Position numbers and translations under genes: made by a program
Source: DATAOG01 sp963798075
Lineage (GTDB): Bacteria; Pseudomonadota; Alphaproteobacteria; Geminicoccales; Geminicoccaceae
Direction of reading: 5' to 3'
Length of the DNA stretch: 64,000 bases
Assembly (NCBI GenBank): GCA_963798075.1
Contig: CAWCRU010000013.1
Location: forward strand, 62,001 to 126,000
The notes under the pieces: generated by a model
Databases searched by the model: none
The model's input: the letters and a program-made list of their open reading frames with translations, nothing else
What the model was told of the DNA's origin: nothing
Shown here: positions 33,680-43,367 of the stretch, piece after piece
Layout of the letters: each line of letters begins with the position of its first letter
Position numbering within the stretch: position 1 is the stretch's first letter

Positions 33680-34498
33680 ATGCCCTCCAGGCTCAGCGTA
33701 ATCACCGTTGTCCTGAACGATCGCCGCGGGTTTGCGGCGACCGCGGCCAGCATCGTCGGCCAGACCTGTCGGGACTTCGAGTGGATCGTGGTCGACGGCG
33801 GCTCGAGCGACGGCACGCTGGACGTCATCCACAGCCATGAGACGCGGATCGGGGCGCTGCGCAGCGCCCCAGATCGGGGCGTGTACGACGCGATGAACCA
33901 TGGCCTCGGGCTCGCGCGCGGCGAGTTCGTCGTGTTCATGAACGCCGGCGACCGCTTCGCGCAGCCGCGCACGCTCGCCCGCGTGCTGGCCGCGATCGGC
34001 GAGGCGGAGCACGCCATCGACATCCTGTTCGGCGGCACGATCATCGAATTGCCCGGGGGTACCCGGGTCTACCGGCCGCCGCATCCGGCCGGGGCCCGCC
34101 TGCGCTTCGGCCTGCCGGCTTATCATCAGGCGACCTTCGTGCGCCGCGAGCTGCACCAGGCGGTGCCCCACGAGCTCGCCTATCAGGTCTCGTCCGACTA
34201 CTACACGATCGCCACGATGTGCCGCGCCGGCGCCCGCACGCTCGCGCTCGACGCCCCGCTCGCGCTTCACGACTTCGGCCCGCACAACCTCTCCAAACGC
34301 GCGACGCTGACGCGGTTCCGGGATTTCGTCGCGATCCAGCGCCGGGTGTTGGGCAAGGGCTGGCCGGAGATCGCGATCAACACCGGCCGCCTGCTCTGCG
34401 TCCACTGGGCCTATCTCGCGATCACCAGCCCGGGTTTCGGACAGCTCGCGGCGCCGCTGCTCGGGCCCTGGCGCGTCCAGCCGGGCGAGAGCTGGTGA
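33680..34498 (+). CDS. Family 2 glycosyltransferase
   Basis: The 272-residue GT-A glycosyltransferase begins LSVITVVLNDRRGFAATAAS, with FEWIVVDGGSSDGTLDVI (nucleotide-sugar site), PDRGVYDAMNHGLGLARGEF and FMNAGDRF (DxD-like). It most resembles colanic-acid type WcaE/WcaA transferases. The last 60 residues contain a possible amphipathic helix but no clear membrane segment. Its stop overlaps the next start as GTGA. ATG 33680 was chosen; TTG 33671 is possible. The upstream 180 bases are relatively AT-rich and probably hold the promoter. Confidence 0.87.
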   Translation: MPSRLSVITVVLNDRRGFAATAASIVGQTCRDFEWIVVDGGSSDGTLDVIHSHETRIGALRSAPDRGVYDAMNHGLGLARGEFVVFMNAGDRFAQPRTLARVLAAIGEAEHAIDILFGGTIIELPGGTRVYRPPHPAGARLRFGLPAYHQATFVRRELHQAVPHELAYQVSSDYYTIATMCRAGARTLALDAPLALHDFGPHNLSKRATLTRFRDFVAIQRRVLGKGWPEIAINTGRLLCVHWAYLAITSPGFGQLAAPLLGPWRVQPGESW

Positions 34499-35448
34499 GC
34501 GCCCCGCGCGCGGCCGCCCGGGCCGACGATCCCGATCCGGGGGTGGCCGAGGGCGGAGCGCTGCGACCTGCATTCGATGCCGAGGGCTACGTGGTCGTGC
34601 GCGCGCTGGTCCCTGGCGAGCTGTGCGAGCGGGCCAGGGCCGCCTTCACGGCCGAGATCAAACCCCATCGGGGCCATCTCTACCGGCAGACCACGAGCCA
34701 TGCCGAGCGGCACGTCTTCACCGATCATGGCTATCTGCTCAATCCGATCCTCAACATTCAAAGCCTGCGCCAGAGCCGGTTTCCGAGGTTTCGCGCCGCC
34801 GGCCTCGAGATCCTGACCGAGCCCGGGCTGCAACAGGCGGCCGCAGCGATCCTGGGCGAGCCGGGCAAGGTCGTGCAGTCGATGTACTTCGAGGGCAACT
34901 CCGCCACCTGGGCGCATCAGGACACCTACTATCTGGACGCGGCCGGGTCGGGCGCCATGCTCGGCGCCTGGATCGCGCTCGAGGACATCGCTGCCGGCGC
35001 CGGCCGCTTCTACGTCTATCCGAGGAGCCACCTGATCGACATCGCCCCCAACCGCGGCGATCTCGACATCGCCTTCCACCACGACCGCTACAAGCAGCAC
35101 GTCCTCGACGTGATCGCCGCCCATGGTCTGATCCGTCGGGCGCCGGCGCTTTGCCGGGGCGATGTCCTGTTCTGGTCGGCCAGGACCATCCACGGCAGCC
35201 TGGAGACCACCGAGCCGCAGTACTCGCGCAGCTCGATCACGGCGCATCTGCTCTCGGCGAGCTCCGAGTTCGAGCAATTCCAGCGCCGCCGCCGCCGGCT
35301 CGCGCTGACCACGATCAACGGCGTCCAGGTCCACCTGCCCAAGAACCAGAACGCATGGCGGCCGCGCGCCGCGTTGTGGGCCGAAGCGAGCTTTCCCAGG
35401 ACCTTCCGGCTGGCCAAGCGGGCGGCGATCAAACTGGTTCTCGGCTGA
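34495..35448 (+). CDS. Phytanoyl-CoA dioxygenase (PhyH) family protein
   Basis: The 317-residue Fe(II)/2-oxoglutarate oxygenase-like protein has AFDAEGYVVVRALVPGELCE, then TWAHQDTYYLD with the HxD iron motif, and GSGAMLGAWIALEDIAAGAG. A distal His lies in ARTIHGSLETT and an Arg in QYSRSSITAHL. It starts with GTG overlapping the stop of the glycosyltransferase, so it is co-translated with polysaccharide genes. It could hydroxylate a sugar, lipid or aglycone; the substrate is unknown. Confidence 0.85.
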   Translation: MSAPRAAARADDPDPGVAEGGALRPAFDAEGYVVVRALVPGELCERARAAFTAEIKPHRGHLYRQTTSHAERHVFTDHGYLLNPILNIQSLRQSRFPRFRAAGLEILTEPGLQQAAAAILGEPGKVVQSMYFEGNSATWAHQDTYYLDAAGSGAMLGAWIALEDIAAGAGRFYVYPRSHLIDIAPNRGDLDIAFHHDRYKQHVLDVIAAHGLIRRAPALCRGDVLFWSARTIHGSLETTEPQYSRSSITAHLLSASSEFEQFQRRRRRLALTTINGVQVHLPKNQNAWRPRAALWAEASFPRTFRLAKRAAIKLVLG

Positions 35449-35761
35449 GCTGCGGCGGCGGGCCGGCGCCACTCCACCTTCCGACCTAACTCGCGTCTAG
35501 CGCGAAATATCCACCGGCAAGGTCGATCCCGAGCGCCGCCGCAGGCGGGTCCGGCGCGGCTCGCCGCGGCCGCCCTCGACGAGCCGTGAACGCGGAAGCC
35601 ATTTGGAGTCGCTTGATCACGAATTTCAATATGATAAGCCGCTATCTTGATATTGGACTTAAGATACAATTCTATCTAGTTATGTTAGTCAAAAAACTTC
35701 TAGCTCTACCGTAAGTTATGTTCTACCGTACGGCGAAACTTGCCCTGACCGGTAGACCAAC
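35449..35761 (+). promoter_or_regulatory. 313-bp AT-rich upstream region of the second polysaccharide operon
   Basis: From about 35610 to 35740 the base composition falls well below the window average. A good -10 TACAAT lies at 35665-35670; no convincing -35 stands at the proper distance. The GTG of the next gene follows at 35762. The low GC and relaxed sequence suggest a promoter with an extended leader; no repeat or palindromic operator is clear. Confidence 0.4.
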
Positions 35762-37099
35762 GTGAGAGTGCTCCTCCTCGGCCTCAACTTTGCGCCTGAG
35801 CTGATCGGCGTCGGCAAGTACAGCGCCGAGTTCGCCGCCTGGCTGACCGAGCACGGCCATGAGGTGCGGGTGATCACCGCGCCGCCCTACTATCCCGACT
35901 GGCAGGTCGCGCGCGGCTACGCTGCCTGGCGGTACCGGCGCGAGATCGTGGCCGGCGCCAAGACGCTCCGCTGCCCCTTGTGGGTGCCGGCGGCGCCGAC
36001 GGCGGCCAAGCGCATCCTGCATCTGCTGTCCTTCGCGCTCAGCAGCTGCCTGCCGACCCTCTGGCTCGCCCTGCGGTGGCGCCCGGACGTGGTCTGGACG
36101 GTCGAGCCGACGACGCTCACGGCGCCGACCGCGCTGCTCGCGGCCCGGCTCGCCGGGGCGCGGGCCTGCCTGCACGTGCAGGACCTGGAGATCGAGGCGG
36201 CCTGCGCGCTCTGCATGGTCTGCCATCCCCGGCTGCACCATGCGCTCCGCACCGCCTACGGCTGGCTGCTCCGGCGTTTCCATCTCGTGTCGACGGTCTC
36301 CGAGCAGATGCGCCGGGCGCTCGCCGCGCACGGCTTGGCAGCCGATCAGCTCTGCCGGTTCCCGAACTGGGTCGACACCGGCGCGATCCGGCCGCTCGGG
36401 CAGCCCAACCGGCTGCGCCGGGCGCTGGGCTTGGGCACCGATCAGGTGATCGTCCTCTATGCCGGCAACATGGGCGAGAAGCAGGGGCTGCAGGGGCTCG
36501 CGACGGTCGCCGACCTGCTCGCCGGCCGCCCCGAGATCCGGCTCGTGCTGTGCGGCGCCGGCGCGGTCCGAGCGCGGCTCGAGCGCCTGATGGCCGGCCG
36601 CGCGAACGTGCAGATGCTGCCGCTGCAGCCGCGCGAGCGGTTGAACGAGCTGCTCAATCTCGCCGACATCCACATCCTGCCGCAGCGGCCACAGGCCGCG
36701 AGCTTCGCCCTGCCCTCGAAGCTCGGCGGCATGCTCGCGAGCGGCCGGCCGTTCGTTGCCCAGGCCGAGGGTGGCGAGCTCGCCCGGGCCGCCGGCGCCG
36801 GCGGCGTCGCGGTCGCACCGGGCGACCCGGCGCCGATGGCCGAAGCGATCCTGGCGCTGGCCGACGACGCCGAACGGCGCCACCGGCTCGGCCAAGGCGG
36901 CCGGCGGTTCGCCGAGACCTACCTCGATCGCGAGCTGATCATGGCGCGCTATGTCGACCGGATGGCGGCGGCCGTCCGCGCCGGCACCACCGCGACGCCC
37001 TGGTGGCAGCGCCTGCTGCGCCAGATCAAGCTGCGCCGGCCACGCGCGCTCGCGCCGCGGTTCGCCACGCCACCGCCGGTGCCCAGCCGTCGCCCATGA
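35762..37099 (+). CDS. WcaI-type glycosyltransferase (GT4)
   Basis: The 445-residue GT-B protein has MRVLLLGLNFAPELIGVGKY and HEVRVITAPPYYPDW at the N-terminus, both typical of colanic acid transferase WcaI. The C-terminal nucleotide-sugar domain carries VLYAGNMGEKQGLQGLA, LVLCGAGAVRARLE and ADIHILPQRPQAASFALPSK. It starts with GTG 35762 and overlaps the next gene by ATGA. It probably adds a sugar to a lipid-linked repeat unit. Confidence 0.9.
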   Translation: MRVLLLGLNFAPELIGVGKYSAEFAAWLTEHGHEVRVITAPPYYPDWQVARGYAAWRYRREIVAGAKTLRCPLWVPAAPTAAKRILHLLSFALSSCLPTLWLALRWRPDVVWTVEPTTLTAPTALLAARLAGARACLHVQDLEIEAACALCMVCHPRLHHALRTAYGWLLRRFHLVSTVSEQMRRALAAHGLAADQLCRFPNWVDTGAIRPLGQPNRLRRALGLGTDQVIVLYAGNMGEKQGLQGLATVADLLAGRPEIRLVLCGAGAVRARLERLMAGRANVQMLPLQPRERLNELLNLADIHILPQRPQAASFALPSKLGGMLASGRPFVAQAEGGELARAAGAGGVAVAPGDPAPMAEAILALADDAERRHRLGQGGRRFAETYLDRELIMARYVDRMAAAVRAGTTATPWWQRLLRQIKLRRPRALAPRFATPPPVPSRRP

Positions 37100-38484
37100 T
37101 CATCGTCACGCGCAATCCTACCTGCAAACTCTACCTCGAATATTGGCCGATCGTCTGGCTCTGGCCGATCAGCCTCGTATTGATGCAGCTGACTTTGTTC
37201 CGCCTGGCTGATTTCGAGATCACGGTAGGCGTCGTGATCTGTCATCTCATTCAACTGCATATCGTGATGCTATATTGGCTCGATCGACCAGCGGACCGGC
37301 AGATCGTGATGGCGCTGGCGGTCCTCGTCTACAGTCTGTCGCTCGGGCTGTTTGCCCGCGACCCGGCGGAATTCGGGCGTAGCCTGGCGCAGGTCCTCAA
37401 TCTCGTCGCGATGGTCATGATCTGCCTGAACGCGCCGCTGGCAGGCCGGCCCGAGGTCCGCCGCTCGATCGGCGTGTTCTGCGTCCTCGCGGCCGGGGCC
37501 GGCTTGTTCATCATCGCCCAGGCGCTCGCTTTCAACCTGCTGCACGACCTTCGGCTGGCCAACCTGCTCGGGCCGTTCGCGCCGCTCGGACCCGGCAACG
37601 AGATCTACGACGTCACCGCCTACGCGCCGCCGCCGCGCGCCAACGGCTTCTACTCCGAGCCGTCGGTCGCCGGCTGGTTCATGAGCTTCGCCGTGGCGCT
37701 GGCGCTGGCCGCCCGCCGGCTCTACCCGACGCTGACCACGCTGACAGCCACGATCTGCGCGCTCGCCGCCATGGCCACCCTCAGCCTGACGGGCATCCTC
37801 GGGGCCTCGGTCGTGCTCACCGGCTACGTCCTGTTCGTGCGCGACCGGCTGGGGTGCAAACTCCTCTGGCTGGCGCTCGCCGGCGGCAGCGTGACAATCG
37901 CGATCTACTACGCCTCCCGGCTCGGCATCCTCGCCCGCTTTCACGATATCGACCTGCCCGGCACCTCGATCTACTTTCGCCTGACCGCCCCCTACACCTT
38001 GATCACGGAGACCCTGGACCGCTTCCCCTTCGGCTATCCGCTCGGTCAGACCGACTTCATCGCGACCCGCCAGTACTACGTCAATTGGCCGCAAGGCTCG
38101 CAGACCAACATCGACAACACGCTGTTCAAGATCGTGTTCTACTTCGGTCTGCTGGGCATCCTCTTCAACGTGACCTATGTGGCTCAACTGGCGAGATATC
38201 TGCTGCTCAAACGGCACGCCGTCGGCCTGATCATGCTGAGCCTGCTGATCGGCCTCGCGACCACCGGCGCCGGCTGGGCGCACCATTTCGTCCTGATGAT
38301 CGGCTATGCGATCGTCGTCGGCCGCTACCTCCGGGCGCAGCAACTGGTCGCGCCGACCCTGACCAGGGTGCGGCTGGCAGCGGCTCACTCGGCGGCGGTG
38401 AGCCGCGTGGCCGGCGCCCGGAACGCCGCCAGCAGCTCGGCCTCGCGGATCTTGGCCGCGCGCAGATGGCGCGCCTTGACGTGA
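37096..38484 (+). CDS. O-antigen polymerase/ligase-like membrane protein (Wzy type)
   Basis: The 462-residue protein has about ten to twelve membrane segments and a large periplasmic loop (PPPRANGFYSEPSVAGWFMS; FPFGYPLGQTD; YYVNWPQGSQTNIDNTLFKI) as in Wzy polymerases. It is translationally coupled to the WcaI-like gene. It likely polymerises exopolysaccharide repeat units at the periplasmic face. The last 35 residues after RYLRAQQLVAP are not membrane-like and overlap the convergent ior gene by 100 bases, so the true end may lie nearer 38390. Confidence 0.8.
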   Translation: MIIVTRNPTCKLYLEYWPIVWLWPISLVLMQLTLFRLADFEITVGVVICHLIQLHIVMLYWLDRPADRQIVMALAVLVYSLSLGLFARDPAEFGRSLAQVLNLVAMVMICLNAPLAGRPEVRRSIGVFCVLAAGAGLFIIAQALAFNLLHDLRLANLLGPFAPLGPGNEIYDVTAYAPPPRANGFYSEPSVAGWFMSFAVALALAARRLYPTLTTLTATICALAAMATLSLTGILGASVVLTGYVLFVRDRLGCKLLWLALAGGSVTIAIYYASRLGILARFHDIDLPGTSIYFRLTAPYTLITETLDRFPFGYPLGQTDFIATRQYYVNWPQGSQTNIDNTLFKIVFYFGLLGILFNVTYVAQLARYLLLKRHAVGLIMLSLLIGLATTGAGWAHHFVLMIGYAIVVGRYLRAQQLVAPTLTRVRLAAAHSAAVSRVAGARNAASSSASRILAARRWRALT

Positions 38485-41400
38485 CCGTAGCCGCGGATCT
38501 GCTCCGGAATCCGCGCGAGCTCGAGCGCGAGCTCGTGATTGTCGAGGTTGAGCCCGCCTAGCAGCTCCTCGATCACCTGCTCATAGGCGGCGATCAGCCC
38601 CCGCTCGGTCCGGCGCTCGGCGCTGTAGCCGAACGGGTCGAACGGCGTGCCGCGCAGGCCCTTGAGCCCGGCGAGCCAGCGCATCGCCCTCAATATCCAG
38701 GGGCCGTAGGCGCGCTTTTGGAGCTCGCCGGTCGCCGGGTCGCGCGCGGCGAGGAGCGGCGGCGCCAGATGGATCCTGAGCTTCGGCCGGCCCTCGAACT
38801 GCGCCGCCAGCCGGGCCTGGAAGTCGCCGTTCGGTGTAGAGGCGCGCGACCTCGTACTCGTCCTTGTAGGCGAGCAATTTGAAATAGTAGCGCGCGACCG
38901 CATCGGCGAGGTCGCTGCGGCCCGGCGCGCGCGCCGCCTCGATCCGCCGCACCCGCTCGACCAGAGCGCGGTAGCGCGAGGCGTAGGCTGCGTCCTGGTA
39001 GCCGGTGAGGAAGGCGACCCGGCGCTCGACCACCTCGTCCAGGCTCGCGGCCGGACGCGTGCGATCGGGCAGCGAGCCGACCGGCGCCGCCGCGGCTTCG
39101 ACCGCGGCCGGATCGAGGGCGGCCCGGCGACCCCAGCGGAAGGCCGCGCGGTTCATCGTCGCCGCGACCCGGTTGAGCTCGATCGCGCGCTCGATCGCCG
39201 CCGCCGACACCGGCAACACCCCCTTCTGGTAGGCGAAACCCACCATGAACAGGTTGGCCGCGATCGCATCGCCCATGAGCGCGCTCGCCAGCCGGGTCGC
39301 CTCGACGAAGTCCGTCTGCGCGCCGGCGATCGCTCGAATCCGACGCTCGAGCGCGGCCGCCGGGAAGTCGAGGTCGGCATGGCGGGTGAAGTCGCCGGTC
39401 ATCATCGCGTGCGTGTTGACGATCGCATGGCTCTGCCCGGGGGCGAGCGCCGCCAGCGCCTCGTCGCCACCGGCGACCACGAGGTCGCAGCCCAGCAGCA
39501 GCCGGGCGCCGCCGGGCGCGATCCGAACCGTCTGGATGGCTTCCGGCGTCGATGCGATCCGCAGGTGGCTCATGACGGCACCGCCCTTCTGGGCGAGGCC
39601 GGTCATGTCGAGCACGGCTGCACCCTTGCCCTCGAGGTGGGCAGCCATGCCGAGCAGCGCGCCGATCGTGACCACGCCGGTGCCGCCGACGCCGCCGATC
39701 ACGATCCCGTAGCTCTCGCTCAGCGCCGGCAGCCGGGGCTCCGGCAACGCCTCGAGCCGATCCGCGCCGCCCGGCGCCGGCCGGGCCTTTCGCAAGCTTG
39801 CACCCTCGACCGTGACGAAGCTCGGGCAGAAGCCCTTGAGGCAGGAATAATCCTTGTTGCAGGCCGACTGATCGATCTGGCGCTTGCGGCCGAACTCGGT
39901 CAGGGCCGGCACGATCGCGACGCAGTTGGAGGCGAGGCCGCAGTCGCCGCAGCCCTCGCAGACCAGCTCGTTGATGACCACGCGCCGGTCCGGATCGACG
40001 AGCTGGCCGCGCTTGCGCCGCCTGCGCTTCTCGGCGGCGCAGGTCTGGTCGTAGACCAAGACCGTGGTGCCCAGGACGGTCCGCAGCTGGCGCTGGACCG
40101 CGTCGAGCTCGTCGCGATGCCGGATCGTCGTCCCCGGCGCGAAGCCCGCGTTCAGCGGGTACTTGTCCGGGTCGTCGGTGACCACGACCACCTGGCACGC
40201 CCCTTCGGCCGCGACCTCGCGGGTGATCTGCGGCACCGAGAGCGGGCCGTCGACGCTCTGGCCGCCGGTCATGGCGACCGCGTCGTTGTAGAGGACTTTG
40301 AAGGTGATGTTGACGCCCGCCGCGATCGCCGCCCGGATCGCGAGCAGGCCCGAGTGGTAGTAGGTGCCATCGCCGATGTTCTGGAACACGTGCGGCCGCT
40401 TGGAGAACGGCGCCTCGCCCACCCAGTTGGCGCCTTCGCCGCCCATCTGGGTGTAGCCCAAGGTGCTGCGCTCCATCCACTGCGCCATGTAGTGGCAGCC
40501 GATGCCCGCCTTGGCGATGCTGCCGTCCGGCACCCGGGTCGAGGTGTTGTGCGGGCAGCCGGCGCAGAAATAGGGCGTGCGCAGCAGCGGCGCGGCCGGC
40601 CCCTGTTCCCCACGCTGCCGCTGCTGCAGGCGCTCGAGCTGGGCCGCGACCTCGTCATTGCGGTCGAGCCGGAGGATGCGGAGCGCCAGCGCCTCGGCGA
40701 TCTGGTTGCTCGTCAGCGCGCCATGGGCCGGGAACAGCGGCATGTCCTGCTCGTCGCGTTTGCCGATGATCGGCGGCGCGTTCGAGCGGCCGTAGAGAAG
40801 CTCCTTCAGCTGGCTCTCGATCAGCGAGCGCTTCTCCTCGACCACCACGATCTGCTCGAGGCCGTCCGCGAACGCCAGCAGCGCCTGCCGCTCGAGCGGC
40901 CAGACCAGGCCGAGCTTCAGGACGCGAAGGCCCAGCCGTCCGGCCAGGGCCTGATCGATGCCGAGGTCGGCCAGCGCCTGGCGGAGGTCGAGATAGGACT
41001 TGCCGGTCGAGACGATCCCGAGCCGTGGGCTCGAGCTGTCGAAGACCAGCCGGTCGAAGCGGTTGGTCGCCGCGAAGGCGCGCACGGCGTCCTGCTTGAA
41101 ACGATGCAGGCGCTCTTCCTGAGCGAGTGGCGGGTCGGGCAGGCGGATGTTGAGGCCACCCGGCGGCAGCGCGAAATCGGGAGCGGCGATCTGGATCCGC
41201 GCCGGATCGAGCTCGATCGAGGCCGCGGTATTGACCGTATCGTGGACGCATTTGAGGCCGACCCAGCAGCCGCTGTAGCGCGACAGGCCGAAGCCCAGCA
41301 GGCCGAATTCGAGGATCTCGGCGACGCCCGCCGGGTTGAGCACCGGGATCTGGGCGTCGACCAGGGCGAACTCGCTCTGATGCGCCGTGGTCGAGCTCTC

Positions 41401-41850
41401 GCAGGTGTGGTCGTCGCCCATCAGCACGAGCACGCCGCCGAGTGCGGAGGTGCCGGCGAGGTTGCCGTGCTTGAACACGTCGCCCGTGCGGTCGACGCCC
41501 GGCCCCTTGCCGTACCACATGCCGAACACGCCATCGTACCGCCCTTCGCCGCGCAGCTCGGCCTGCTGGGTCCCCCATAGCGCGGTCGCCGCGAGGTCCT
41601 CGTTGACGCCCGGCCGGAAGACGACGTGGTGCTGCTCGAGGAAGCGCCTGGCCGCCGCCATCTGCTGGTCGAGGCCGCCGAGCGGCGAGCCGCGATAGCC
41701 GGTGACGTAGCCCGCCGTGTCGTGCCCGGCCGCGAGGTCGCGCTGGCGCTGCAGCATCGGCAGCCGGACCAGCGCCTGGATCCCGGTCAGGAACACCCGG
41801 CCCCGGTCCTTGGTGTACTTGTCGTCGAGGCTGACGTCGGCAAGCGTCAC
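38385..41850 (-). CDS. Indolepyruvate:ferredoxin oxidoreductase, fused alpha-beta (one frameshift)
   Basis: The protein, about 1154 residues after correction, joins a thiamine-diphosphate alpha part (TGYRGSPLGGLDQQM; GYTQMGGEGANWVGEAPFSK; NIGDGTYYHSG) to a ferredoxin-like Cys cluster (CEGCGDCGLASNC and CNKDYSCLKGFCPS). A gamma/beta part follows (YGIVIGGVGGTGVVTIGALL), then DUF6537-like C-terminal sequence (FEGRPKLRIHLAPPLL; LARIPEQIRGYGHVKARH). An extra base near 38832 shifts the last 150 residues. The enzyme converts aryl pyruvates to aryl-acyl-CoA in aromatic amino acid breakdown. The ISNCY element ends 34 bases before its ATG, so the native promoter has probably been displaced. Confidence 0.9.
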
Positions 41851-41867
41851 GATGCCGTCTCCTTGCG

Positions 41868-41884
41868 CGGGCGGAGGCCCGCTC
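41868..41884. repeat. 17-bp target-site duplication, left side of ISNCY copy 1
   Basis: The sequence CGGGCGGAGGCCCGCTC abuts the left end. The right flank (43260-43276) reads CGGGCGGCTGCCCGCTC: 15 of 17 identical, with the two central bases changed from AG to CT. Confidence 0.7.
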
Positions 41885-43259
41885 TGTCAATGGCACGTAA
41901 AGATGTCCGGTTTTTGTAGCACATCAAATGTCCGCTGCTGCTGTTGGCCGGGTGGGGTTGTGGGCAACGCGGAGCGTTTGTCCATCAAGTCCACCGGGCG
42001 CGCCGCCGAGCGGGTTTAGGCGGCGGGCTTGATCGTCGCCTCGACCTCCGCGAGGCGACCGTCGGGCTGGTAGCGAGCCAGGCAGCGCGGGCCGTGGAAG
42101 ACCGCGAGCCGGCCGTCCTCATAGGCGTGCACCCGCACCTTGATCTTGACGAAGTGGTGCCGGTGCCGGTGCGGTGGAATCTGCAGGCAGCGGCCCTCGT
42201 AACGCACGCAGTTGTCGTTCCCGACCACGCGCTCGACCTGAACGCACAAAACCTCGGCCAGATCGCCCGCGTAGGCCACGAAGGCGCTGCCGGGCTCGAT
42301 CGCGGCGACCGCGAAGCGGGCGTTGTGCTCGGCCACGAAGTGCTTGGCGAGGAAGCGGTTGGCCGCCGCCGGCGTCGCGATCCCGGCCAGGCGCAGCTCC
42401 TGCGGCAGCCGGTTCTGCAGCGTGCCGAAGACCCGCTCCATGCGGCCGCGCGCCTCGGGCGAATAGGACGGGATATGCTCGATGCCGAGCTGCTCGAGGG
42501 CGCGCCCGACCTGGGTCGGCTGCTCCCGTGCGATCTTGCCGCCGGCCTTGCGGTGTCACGAAATAATGGCTGCCGCGGTCGGTATAGAGCGAGCAGAACA
42601 ACCCGTGCCGGCCGATCACCTCGGTCAGCCCGCGCAAGCTCGAGAACGTCCCCTCCTCCTCGACCAGAAAGGCAGAGTAGAGCTCGCTGGTCGCATCATC
42701 GAGCGTGACGATCAGATCGAGCGCCGGCCGGCCGGCGAGCCAGGCATGGGTCGAGCCGTCCTGGAACAGCATCATGCCCGGCAGCGGCCGGCGCGGCCTC
42801 TTCTTGCGGTGCGCCGAGCGCTTCGGCGCTCGCTTGACCAGACCGGCGTCCTGCAAGATGCGCTTGGTCCAGCTGTAGCCCAGCGCGAACTTGTGCTCCG
42901 CCCGCAGCCGCTCGTGGAAGTGCTTGACGGTGAAGTCGAAGTAGCGCGTCCGGTACTGCTCCAGTAGCCACTCGATCCGATCGACCGCCACCCGCCGGCC
43001 CGACACCCGACCGCGCCGCCGATCGATCAGGCCTTCCGCCCCCTGCGCCTCGTAGCGATCGCGCAGCCGACGGAAGTGCCGTTCGCTCATTCCCAGCACC
43101 TCCGCTGCCTCACTACAACTCAACGCCCCACTCCGCCACCGACCAATCGCCTCGACGATCCGAGCCACCCGAACCTCCGCCTGCACACGACCTCCCCGAT
43201 TCTCCCGAACCGGACAGATCGTGAGCTACGAAACCCGGACATACCACGTGCTACCGACA
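41885..43259 (-). mobile_element. ISNCY/IS1202-like insertion sequence, copy 1
   Basis: The 1375-bp element is bounded by imperfect inverted repeats: TGTCAATGGCACGTAAAGAT at the left and TGTCGGTAGCACGTGGTATG at the right (read inward). They share TGTC, GCACGT and TGTCCGG. Both ends repeat TGTCCGG-type blocks inside. It carries one minus-strand transposase. A nearly identical copy in the opposite orientation lies at 56139-57508. The 17-bp flanks are given as separate repeats. Confidence 0.87.
42016..43186 (-). CDS. ISNCY-family transposase, copy 1 (one frameshift)
   Basis: The product, about 389 residues after correction, has an N-terminal helix-turn-helix (EAAEVLGMSERHFRRLRDRY), a linker, and an integrase-like core: LFQDGSTHAWLAG (first Asp), LDLIVTLDDATSELYSAF, LYTDRGSHYFVT (second Asp), RMERVFGTLQNRLPQELRL (Glu). 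The C-terminal domain ends RLAEVEATIKPAA. GTG 43186 follows GGGGAGGTCGT. One extra base near 42554 breaks the frame after HYFVT; copy 2 lacks this insertion, showing what the intact frame looks like. Confidence 0.88.
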
Positions 43260-43276
43260 CGGGCGGCTGCCCGCTC
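43260..43276. repeat. 17-bp target-site duplication, right side of ISNCY copy 1
   Basis: The sequence CGGGCGGCTGCCCGCTC repeats the left flank with two central mismatches. It begins directly after the terminal ACA of the element. Confidence 0.7.
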
Positions 43277-43367
43277 TTGCGGGCCGCCGGCACGGCGCTA
43301 GGCTAGCAAGCTGCGGGCCAGCGAGTTCGAGCGGCAGGTCGATGGGCGCGCAAACGGCCGAAGGACG

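Noticed and set aside
42554..42560. Programmed ribosomal frameshifting in the ISNCY transposase
   Set aside because: The two copies break at different places and no slippery heptamer is seen; the first break is absent from copy 2.
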